Shown here piece after piece: positions 53,901 through 64,000 of a stretch of 64,000 nt of DNA. Under the pieces are notes generated by a model that saw nothing but the letters and a program-made list of their open reading frames with translations, was not told the DNA's origin and searched no databases. The translations under genes and the position numbers were made by a program. Source of the stretch: Daucus carota subsp. sativus (lineage: Eukaryota > Streptophyta > Magnoliopsida > Apiales > Apiaceae); the NCBI RefSeq assembly GCF_001625215.2, contig NC_030385.2, forward strand, positions 41,627,598 through 41,691,597, written 5' to 3'. Numbering within the stretch: the first letter of the stretch is position 1; each line of letters opens with the position of its first letter.

Positions 53901-56900
53901 ATGTATACAATGTAGAATTGTTATTTAAAGAATCAGTAGATTTAGAAGCATGTTAGTGATGACTTGCTAGTTTCCTTTTGATTTCATGAGTAATAATATC
54001 CACTAAAGATATTTGATTTCTAACCATTACCTAAATTATCGTATATTCATACATATGAAGTCATAATTAACATTTTCCATGGGTGCCACACCAGCTACTG
54101 GTGGGAACCACATCCATATGGCTTTGTGAAGGTCCACTAGCCATGAATTTCCTGGCGCCACAACAAACTTGGTTCACCATAACAATCTTACTTTAATGTC
54201 ATGGAGCTGACTAGAATATGTGCATTTAGTTCCATCAAGGGCAATTGTGTTTACGAGTTAGACTTTGCAGGGTGGATGACATTCAATTTCCAAAGGATAA
54301 TCCGAATTCTTTGGACAAAGATCATGCAAACAATTCTGCCAAAAAGGAGGAGTGTAATTGGGGAACTTATGCAAGAGGAGCGTTGTACGCACTACAACGC
54401 AAGGGAAACCATCTAAGGCAGGTTAGATATTACTACCTCCGTTTCAAAAAAGTAGTCCAGTTCTGAAAAAAAATTGTTTCAAATTAGTTGTCCACTTATA
54501 ATTTAAATATAATTTTTAAAGACTGCACTTTAGTTTGTATTTCCAAGACTAAGTTTATGCCACACACAATTATTTAGTCTTTAGTTTGTATTTCTAACTC
54601 TACTCCATAAACGATTACTCCTTATTCAATCATTGTATTCAATGCAATAAATCTGAATACAAATGCAATTTTGTTATCAAAAATAAAGTTACTTAATATG
54701 CATAATTTTTTAAAAGTGGACTACTATGTTGAAACGGAGGGAGTACTATGGTTCTTGATGACTTAAATAGATCATAATAAGACTGAGTGAATGATTTCAA
54801 GTGATCTCTTTACTCTTTAGCCATGCTTATATTTGGCCTTATAAGTTACTCACAGGCTAAACTTATCGGGGGTCTTAATGTTTCTTTTACTCAACACATC
54901 AGTGGTGAAACCATGATTTATAAAAATGATTTAAATTTGCAGAAATAAATTCTCTGTAGTTTTCCCAGTTGCTAGATGATGCTGTGGAACAATTAGTTCA
55001 CAAGAAAAAGTCATTTGGGCAATTCATATTTGTATAATATTAACCGGTTATTAGGTTGTGGGGGCATCTGCCTGTGCATGGCAGATGAAAAACTCTAATT
55101 TTCTTGTGGACTGTAACACTTTAGCTATGTGTTTATGTCTACTATGTGCATTAATGTCGTTTGCACTGTGTTGCAGGGAATAACCGGATATCTTTGTGGT
55201 TCGGATGGACTTGACAGTTCAGGCCTTAGCTCTTCTGCTGCTGTAAGTTTGCCAACTATCTAATTGATGTATATCATGTTGCCACTATTCTAAATTTGTT
55301 CATGTATTTTTCAAAATACTTGTAGTTAATTCCCCCAAATTGGCAGATTTTTCTTATAAAATTGTAAGTAAATTTATGTCTATCACTCCCCTGGTAAGTA
55401 CTGGGTGTTAAAAAATGGTAGAATCTGTATCATGGATTACAGGACAAAACAACAGTGAGCTGGGCGGTAGAATATTTTTAAAAGGGGTTTTAGTGGATAC
55501 GACGAATTTGATTTCAAGATAAATTAATCAATTCACTGATCACACAGTGATATTTATATTGATCTTTGATTTTTATAATCCCTGATCGATTAACATGCAC
55601 TTCAAATTCTGATCATATATTACGAGACTTGGTTGTTTAGTATCAATAGGGTTGTTTAGTATATTGATCTTTGATTTTTATAATCCCTGATCGATTAACA
55701 TGCACTTCAAATTCTGATCATATATTACGAGACTTGGTTGTTTAGTATCAATAGGGTTGTTAAAGATTGCACACACAAAAAAAATCTTTTTTCTGCTTTC
55801 CAGAGCTGGTTCCAGCCTTGCAGGTTTATGAATTTTGATGAGAGTAGTTTTAGTGTGTTCTGTTTGGGGAAGTTCCGCTACAGGTCTAAGGAATAAGTGT
55901 AAGCTGTCGTTGGAGAGTCCATTAGAAGAATAAGTATGTTGGTTATTAACAATTGTTGTATTTTGGGCCATGCATGAGAATTGTTGTAATTTGGACAAAA
56001 AAATTATAATCTTTAAAATGTTAGGCCACCGCACAAAAATTTCACATGTGCATTTTGTGGTGAATAAAAAAATTCTGACCCCTTCTCAATATTATTTAGC
56101 AACAGATTGCCAACCACCATCTGGTCCCCTCTTGAGAGGCATGCAAAACATAATACCAGAACTTCTTTTCTCTTTTCTTATTTCATCATTTTGCATTTAG
56201 CAAAATACTGTTAACAGTGCCTGGGTCAACCAAAATCATCTTGTATCTCTTTATTCTTATAAATGCTTGTTTTCTATTTTATGAGAACAAAAACAAGAAG
56301 GAAGATAAAATAGAACTCGACTTCTCTTTAAGCAAAATATGAACACGGCAGAAAAGGAAGTGTGTGGGATGGAAGTTCATAGATTTAGTAGTTCTGTAAT
56401 TAGTGTATTTGAAGTCTGTGGCGACCATCCTGAAAAAGAGAGCATATCAGAATCTGTTAGAATATAATATGATCTTGGTAAGCCCTCCTCCCAACACCTT
56501 AATGTTTTAGGAGAACTAATCACTTATCATAGTATTAGAGCGGGAGACTCGGATTCGACTCCCAATGTTCTAATGTTTAATTATGGACACAAAGGCAAAG
56601 TTATGCCACAAAGATTGGCGCCCGTGATCCACATAATAATACAATAAGTTCATTCAATTCAGCCCTTTTGTTCTCTTAACTTTAACTTTAGAGATTATAT
56701 TTATGATAGTGAAGTACAAACCTCATTACTTGGAGTAAGTAACTGGTCAATAAAAATGCATGGCTCTCATATTTGAAGTGATAACTATCATTTTTTAAAA
56801 GTGTCTTTATCACCCCCTGGATTCAACATTTCTTTACTTTTTATAGTACAAATAACCACGGGTTCACGTTTAACAGGTTGGAGTTGCATACCTGTTGGCA

Positions 56901-59261
56901 CTGGAGACTGCTAACAATCTTACTGTTCTCCCTGAAGAAAATATTGAATATGACCGGTAGGTTATTCATTTGCTATTATATACTTATTTAGTGTATTTAT
57001 CGAGGTACAATCACTCTATACGTTCTCGCTGTGCGTAAACTGGAATTCCCATCTTTACTGGATGTTTCTTTCAATTTATTTATAAAAAATGATGACAGGA
57101 GATACTATGAAATTTTACTGGTGTCGATCTTTTATTTATTTTTTTGATTATTTTAATGTAAGTATGATTTTTTTGAATACCAAGACAATTACGGTATTAC
57201 TACCCGTTATACAGCCTATTAAGTGATGAAATGTCTTGTAATTATTGCTTTCATCAATTTGGTCTTGTGAAATTTGGAATACCTTTAGATTGTGTTTGGG
57301 AACATGGAATTCATTTCAAATGACATCAATTGAGTTGTAATATCAAATACTCAAATTTAACCTTGAATCTGAATGTGATTGAATCCAAATCCAAATTTTC
57401 TTGATTATCCAAAATGCCATTTGTTCACATCTATATTTAAAGTGAAATCTAAGCTCCGAAGCAAGCCATTAGATCTGGATTCTTTCAAGCAGCCAGTGGT
57501 ATCCAAGCCCCCTCCGCCCAAGCCAAAAAAGGCCTTCTATTTTATTTGTTAGTGTATTAAAATAAATGCTGTTTCTTGAACTATTATATTATTATTCAGA
57601 AGGTTTCGTTATACAGGCAGGTCTTTTATTTAATTAGTTTTCTATTTTGTCATTATCTATTAGCTGTTTGAATTCCATAATATGTTTAATATTCAACTAC
57701 TTTTCTAAATATGTCTTTGTTGTTTAGGCTGATTGAGAATGAGTATCTAGGTCTGAAAAATGGAATATTGGACCAATCAGCAATATTGCTTTCAAGATAT
57801 GGCTGCCTAACTTGTATGAACTGTAAGGTGATGTATATGAAGTCCCATTTACATGCAAATTCTAATTGTTCTTAAAAATTTCATTTCCTGGAATCATATC
57901 TTTTACTTACAAGATTCCCTGATTTTATGTCTTTTTGGTCCATGGGTCTACCACGGCTATTTACATCACTTATTGTGGCGCCTCTAGCACAAAGTCTCAT
58001 CTTTCTTCCTCTTAGGATGCAACAATTGAACTTTTTAATAAGAGTTCAGTTATATGCAAGGATGCAATTCTTTTCAGACTTGCATATCAAATAGAGCACT
58101 ACTATGGACTTAATTACTGCAGTGCAAAAAAAAAACTAAAAAAACAGCTATTTTACTTATGAGAATAAGTCTCAAATCTGAATACTTCATAAATCACCTC
58201 TGCTTCTAATTTGCTTGAATGCAAGATTCTGATTATGTTAATTGTAATGCAACTTTCATTTCTCGGTTTTTTCCTTCCAGTAAATTGTGTGTTGTACAAT
58301 TTTACTTGAGCTGACTATATATTCCAGATGCATACTTGCATCATTGTATTATACAGTTTGCAAATTAGTGCTGCTAATGGATCCATATGGCAGTGCTTTA
58401 AAATTTATGTTTCTAGTTTGGTATGTGCAGACCAAAGAACACAAGCTCATAAATCCACCAAAGGTTCAGAGTAATCTCAAAACAGAGACAAAGAAAGCAT
58501 ACAAGATTTTACTAGCATCTTCTGGCCTGAAGCAAGCTTTGACAACTAATCCTGGATACAATCGGCGAGTTACAGAATGTCAAGAAGCTGCAAAAGTTCT
58601 GTTGGTGTAAGATTCTTCGTCTGAATCACATTAAATTCAGATATCTTTAACGTCTATCTTATTAAAGTCAAAGGCTCAAAATATATGCTTAGTGTAATGT
58701 TCCCTCTCCGAAAAGATGTTCCAAGTAGGAACCTGTTTCCTACTTCTGTAAAGGAACGAAAAAATTATGCCCGAAGCAGATATGTGAGATATTCAGTGTA
58801 GCTTCTTTTTAAGATTTTCCGTTTCTGTTTTCTTTACAGTAGTTCTGGAAAAGAAGGACTTGATCCTCTCTTGTGCAATGGTTAGTTTTGTATTTCCTTA
58901 AACTTATATATTAAAAAAAATTGTTTATTGTGCTGCATAGTAATTACCGTTTCTTGGACAGTTGAACCAGAAGTATATACAGCGCACAAGGTACGTCTCT
59001 TTATCAGTGCATACTGGTTTTATTCTCCAGTCTTGACTAATATTCAATACAGATCTCGTATCTAAGTACCAAGTCACCTGTTACTTGGTCCTACGTTTGT
59101 TATGCTTTTTTGATATGAACCACCCCGAAAACATCATCGTTCACATACTTTCCCAAGTTGGTTAACATCGTCCATCATACTAGGTTATCATTGAGTTATT
59201 GACTGTTACCCCCCCCCCCCCCCTCCCCCCCCCACCCCCACCCAAATAATAATAATAATAA

Positions 59262-59292
<31 letters not shown>

Positions 59293-61324
59293 AAGAAGAA
59301 GAATAAATAAAAAAATCAAGATATGACTGGTCAGAATAATTTTTGCAAAGCTTCCTATATATATTTGCCATTATATCAGACAAATACTTGAATTATCACG
59401 GATGGAAATTATCCATACATCTACCTATCAGTTTGAGGATGCTTATCACAGATAATAGTCTCTATTGAAGTATCATAGTTCTACAAAAAAACATAATCTG
59501 TCAAGGTGTCATATATCTTGATTTCAGGACAGCAAAGTAAGCCTTTTTGTGCAGGGTAAGATTTGCATATATAGATTTTCTTTTTTGCTGAATAATTCTA
59601 TGTTATAGTTGTTTTCATCAATATTGTATCTTTCCTGTTTTCCTAAATAATGATCTGCAACATGGTGAAATCTGGACCTTCAAGGCTATATGATGACCGT
59701 GTCTGCATAGGTACCTGTTTTTAGCTGAAATCTCATATGCTTCAGATAGAATAGCCACATGGTCAATACAGATTTCACATCTACAACATATATACATAAA
59801 TACATTTTGGAGTTTTATCTGTTAACACTTTTGTAGTGTAGATTTATTTTGTAATTCACATGGCCTATCCTCTCCTCGTGTGCTAATATAGTTCTAGTCA
59901 TCAGGGAAATAAAATTTAAATTGCAGGCATATTGTGACTTACCAAAGTTAGCAGCTAGACCTGGAACTTATTCAATATATACTCTATGCATATTCTTTTC
60001 AGTATATTATTAGCTCCACAATTTCATATTTCTGCAGTCCAAGTTAGAAGCGCACCTAGCTAGGAGGGCAGAACATTATTTCTCAGAGAATATGCGAGTT
60101 TTGAAAGGTCTCATTACCTTTTATGGCATCATTTATGATTCTTTTGTTATTTATGCTTCCTATCCAGTTGACAAATTGAGTTTTATGTTTTAGGACTTGA
60201 AGCATGGGCTTCAGGTCATCTTGAAGATTTTGGGCAGCTTATATCAGCCTCTGGTTTAAGCTCTATCCAGAACTATGAAAGTGGTACGACTCAAAATCAC
60301 TGTTTCACATGCATTTTAATTTACCGACTTCAAAATAGAAACAAAAATATTAGGCTATACAAATGCTCAGTTGTCCTGCATTATTATCATCATGACAGCG
60401 AATAGTCTGTGGAACTATTTCTATGCGAAATTAAACAAGTAGAGTCTGGCTCTTAGTTTTATATATTTACAAACTTCAGAAAACAAAAGTCTACTGTTTC
60501 AGTTTCTTTTGTTTCTGGAAGAATGTTTACTCTCAAGACAACGTGTCAGCTTCAGAAATTGGGTTACAGTTAGCTTTAGTTTAGGTAAGCAAACTGTAGT
60601 TGTAATTTTTTAGGCTAAGCTTGCTAATTTCTTTCACTGTGGTCTTGTAAATTCTCATATATACACCTTTGCAAGTTGACTTTTTCTGAACTATTGAAGG
60701 ATGGGATCGAATGGGTACTTCAGTGGCGCTGAGGTCTGAATTTAATGACTTGAGAAAAAATCAAATGGTTGTCTTTCCAAAGCTATTATAGTTTTCCTGA
60801 TTCTCATCATCTCATGCTAATTGGGCAACCTAAAAATATTACAACGTTTTTACTAAAATATTAGATAACTTTATATCTGTATTTAAGTGTATTTTCCTTC
60901 CGAATTTTTTTACAGTTGTGGCTATCTTCGTCTAGTCATAATTTTATTTGTCTTTATCTGACTGTTTCTTATTTAAGGTTGAAAGTTCATTCTGATGGGA
61001 AGACTATATTTGTCATTGCTATATGTGAGATAAGAGTTCACTAGCAGCACTTAAAATGTGTGTGTATTTGTTTTATTAGGTTGTGAACCAATGAAACAGC
61101 TGTATGAGATCCTTTTAAAGGCTCCTGGGGTGTTCGGTGCAAGGTTCAGTGGAGCAGGATTCAGAGGGTGCTGCCTTGCGTTTGTAGATCCAGATTATAC
61201 GACAGAGGCTGCGTCATATGTCAAGACTGAGTATTCTAAGCTGCAACCAGTGTTGGCTAGTCAAACCAACCCAGCCACTGCAGTTGTAATATGCGATGCT
61301 GGTGATTGTGCACGAGTAATATGA
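50912..61324 (+). CDS. GALAK: Galacturonokinase (GHMP kinase family)
   Basis: Exons: 50912-50944, 51244-51357, 51954-52025, 52855-52898, 54271-54421, 55177-55242, 56877-56956, 57728-57827, 58431-58606, 58840-58880, 58962-58990, 60038-60107, 60194-60283, 61080-61324. They join in phase to 436 residues. GHMP motifs: CPLGAHIDHQGG (from 40), the ATP loop GLDSSGLSSSAA (149-160) and GARFSGAGFRGCC (375-387). Other landmarks are WGTYARGALYAL, NGILDQSAILLS and LTTNPGYNRRV. Length and motifs fit plant galacturonokinase, which makes galacturonate 1-phosphate from pectin-derived galacturonate for conversion to UDP-galacturonate. The intron after exon 2 begins GC (CAG|GCAAGT) instead of GT. Several introns hold repeats (54433-54743, 55555-55761, 56463-56565, 59209-59303). 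Confidence 0.95.
54433..54743. mobile_element. Stowaway MITE in GALAK intron 5
   Basis: The element is 311 bp. The left end is CTACCTCCGTTTCAAAAAAG and the right end, reversed, is CTCCCTCCGTTTCAACATAG, flanked by TA. It starts 11 bp after the splice donor of exon 5 (intron begins at 54422). Confidence 0.9.
55555..55761. repeat. Near-perfect tandem duplication, 105-bp period, in GALAK intron 6
   Basis: Two adjacent units share an identical block of about 96 bp (starts 55561 and 55666) with no difference seen. The duplication is therefore very young, or an assembly artefact. Confidence 0.95.
56463..56565 (+). repeat. Partial TRIM-like repeat in GALAK intron 6
   Basis: It matches, in opposite orientation, the element at 21121-21375: AATATGATC, AAGCCCTCCTCC, TTTTAGGAGAACTAATCACTT, then AGTATTAGAGCGGGAGACTCGG and TCGACTCCC. 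Only one terminal repeat and the primer-binding-like part are present. Confidence 0.55.
59209..59303. repeat. Compound poly(C)/(AAT)n/(AAG)n tract in a GALAK intron
   Basis: A C-rich run broken by single T and A bases (59209-59243) is followed by AAT units and then about 13 AAG units. The C-rich strand could form an i-motif and its complement G-quadruplexes (inference). Confidence 0.9.
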
Positions 61325-62382
61325 GCATAAGATGGGTTTTATTATCTACTAGTAGTCTTGCAGCGGTGTTGGTTCATATCTTGCAAGTACTGATGTATAT
61401 CTCCATGCTTTGCGTTTGTCGTATGAAACATTACAAGCTCAAAGGCTCCAAGGTTAATAATCCTGTTGATCACATTTTCCGTTGAATAAGTTGCAGAAAA
61501 GGTCTTTGAGAATTTAGGCTCATTCTAGAGAGTGTATAGATACTTAGAAACCCGAGTACTGAAAGGATTGTATAATGTATACATGCTAAGAGCAAGACTT
61601 AGAGATTCATTCATAAATGGGAACCTAAAAACCACCGGTTCTGTACAATTTTGTATTTGTAATTCTTTAATTTTGATTAAGTGATCTTTTCTGGAGTTAT
61701 TTTGTTTCAAAAAGATGAAGACTGCCATAGATTTAGTTATAAAAGTAAGGAAATGCAAGAAAAAGAGCTGCCAAGAGGAATGAGTTTTGGGGGAAGCAAA
61801 ATGATGGTGATAGATTCATAACTTTCAGCCTACTGCACTGATTGATTGATCTTGCACATATAGGCATAGCACAGACAATCATAACAGACCAAGACAAACA
61901 CAACAGACCAGCCATAACAAACTTTGTCTCTTAGCTACTTATTACAGTAGTACTTCAGAAAATAAAAGCATGGTAGGACATAACAGCATAAAATTGCATT
62001 TTGCTCCGTTATAAAAGATAGTCTGTTTGTATGATGGCAGCATAACTTGACAAGTGCATTGCCTGGCTCTGTTGAGTGTAAATCATCAATTCATTCTAAC
62101 CTCCATCCCAGCCATGAACCTTTGAGAATGTTTGTAATTGTCATGTTTGACACTACTTGTGATTGTGAATTTTTTTATAGTTCCCATGACAACATTACTT
62201 GCCTCGAAGACTGCCGAATAATTAGTAAAACTCATATGTGACGTTTACTGAAAATATTATTAACGACAGATAAAAAATTCCGAGAAGATGTTTTGAAGAT
62301 TTGCTGAAGAAGTACGAAGTTCCGGAGGGATGAAAACAATCACAAAAGTTGTCGCAGGAGAATACAACGTTTTAACTAATTA

Positions 62383-62590
62383 TTACCTTTGTCCGATTAT
62401 AAACATTTTTAGAATCTTACAAAATATAATTTCATAAATTATTTTTATTTTTTTCTCTTAAATAAAAATTTAATGTCTAAAATTTCATTCGACGAGAAAT
62501 TTTAAAAATAAATTCTAAAATACACTTTATAAAAGACTTAAAATATAATAATAGTGTCAAACAATTTGAAAAACCTAAATAAAACGGTAA
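62383..62590. mobile_element. Possible degenerate Stowaway-like MITE
   Basis: The left end is TTACCTTTGTCCGATTATAA after TA. The right end, reversed, starts CATTACCGTTTTATTTAGG. The AT-rich interior contains AAATAAAAATTTAATGT-type Stowaway-like stretches. The termini are poorly conserved. Confidence 0.35.
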
Positions 62591-62819
62591 TGTTAATGCT
62601 AAAGACTCCGGGATATACTGATGATTAGGTGATATAACTTGACGACTTAACCCCCAACCGGAGTATTTTATACGCGTTCTTTAGGAACAGTAAGGATCTA
62701 CATGCACAGTAAAGATCTACATGCACATGTTAGTATTCGGAAAATAAGCATAGATGTTTAAACTACGAAATAACTTTAATGATATATAGTCCCCTCTTGT
62801 GCTTCCGAGAGAACTTCGT

Positions 62820-62901
62820 TAAGTAGCTAATACCCCGAAGGGTACAAGTGAAAATATAGCTAAGTAGCTAATACCCCGAAGGGTACAAGTGAAAATATAG
62901 C
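62820..62901. repeat. Perfect 41-bp tandem duplication
   Basis: Two adjacent identical units (62820-62860 and 62861-62901), each beginning TAAGTAGCTAATACCCCGAA. It lies 240 bp beyond the adenosine kinase stop codon, possibly within the 3' UTR or just downstream. Confidence 0.92.
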
Positions 62902-63141
62902 CTGAAAAAATATGACATTTTTCCACCATGTTTTAGCTTCTACCTATCCGAGGAAGGTATATTTTCCACATGATAAAAACAACACAACGGTGAATCAAAA
63001 ATGACCCTCCCTTGCCATATATATGGGTTCAGGAGTAAATAATAACACAAGATATCGTCAAAAGCCAAAACCATAGGCCTGACGTAAAATAATAGCTCTA
63101 TTCTTCAGGCTGCAGAAAACACCGAACTTTGAGAGGAGAAT

Positions 63142-64000
<859 letters not shown>

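Larger units (their letters stand above)
61325..63141. other. Spacer between convergent GALAK and adenosine kinase genes
   Basis: This is the 3' regions of both genes. It contains a possible degenerate Stowaway MITE (62383-62590), a short 19-bp duplication (about 62689-62727, AAGGATCTACATGCAC) and a 41-bp tandem duplication (62820-62901). No gene is supported. Confidence 0.6.

Noticed and set aside
55678-56034. 118-residue minus-strand frame in a GALAK intron
   Set aside because: It runs through the 105-bp tandem duplication and shows no family signature.
59180-59383. Ser/Tyr/Gly-repeat frame
   Set aside because: It is the translation of the AAG/AAT/C-tract microsatellite.
62820-62901. CRISPR-like direct repeats
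   Set aside because: There are only two adjacent identical 41-bp units with no spacers, in a plant genome.

Overview
This is nuclear DNA of a flowering plant, most probably a eudicot. It is AT-rich, its genes are split by GT-AG introns, and the proteins are plant-specific: a myristoylated RABF1 Rab, a chloroplast WCRKC thioredoxin and galacturonokinase. Stowaway, Mutator-type and hAT-like MITEs, a tRNA-derived SINE and TRIM-like repeats lie between and inside the genes. I could not fix the family or species from sequence alone. The exon models were built by hand from splice sites, reading phase and resemblance to known families.

Layout, left to right. (1) 2420-2746, +, an intronless gene for a small secreted peptide of unknown class. 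(2) 5908-10508, +, RABF1/ARA6 Rab GTPase, 8 coding exons. (3) 15229-20034, +, AVT1-type vacuolar amino-acid transporter, copy A. (4) 21410-21702, +, first exon only of a WCRKC thioredoxin (copy A, truncated). (5) 24965-31278, +, AVT1 copy B, with two frame-disrupting differences. (6) 32800-36100, +, intact WCRKC thioredoxin-like gene (TRXL3-1/WCRKC1 type). (7) 38022-40152, -, 40S ribosomal protein S3a (eS1). (8) 43538-45951, +, NAC-beta/BTF3. (9) 46757-49647, -, DNL-type zinc finger (Zim17/Hep1-like) protein. (10) 50912-61324, +, galacturonokinase. (11) 63142-64000, -, the 3' end of adenosine kinase, cut by the window edge.

Items 3-6 form a segmental tandem duplication of an AVT1 + thioredoxin pair, with one thioredoxin truncated and one transporter apparently decaying. 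The other genes are single-copy housekeeping genes: endosomal traffic, ribosome and nascent-chain handling, organellar Hsp70 maintenance, UDP-galacturonate salvage and adenosine salvage. They do not form a pathway. RPS3A and NAC-beta are head-to-head and both act at the ribosome.

No undescribed multi-gene system is evident. The points of interest are the partly decayed duplication, a possible newly created small intron in AVT1 copy B, several MITEs inserted close to splice donors or promoters with clear target-site duplications, a GC-AG intron, and the unclassified secreted peptide.
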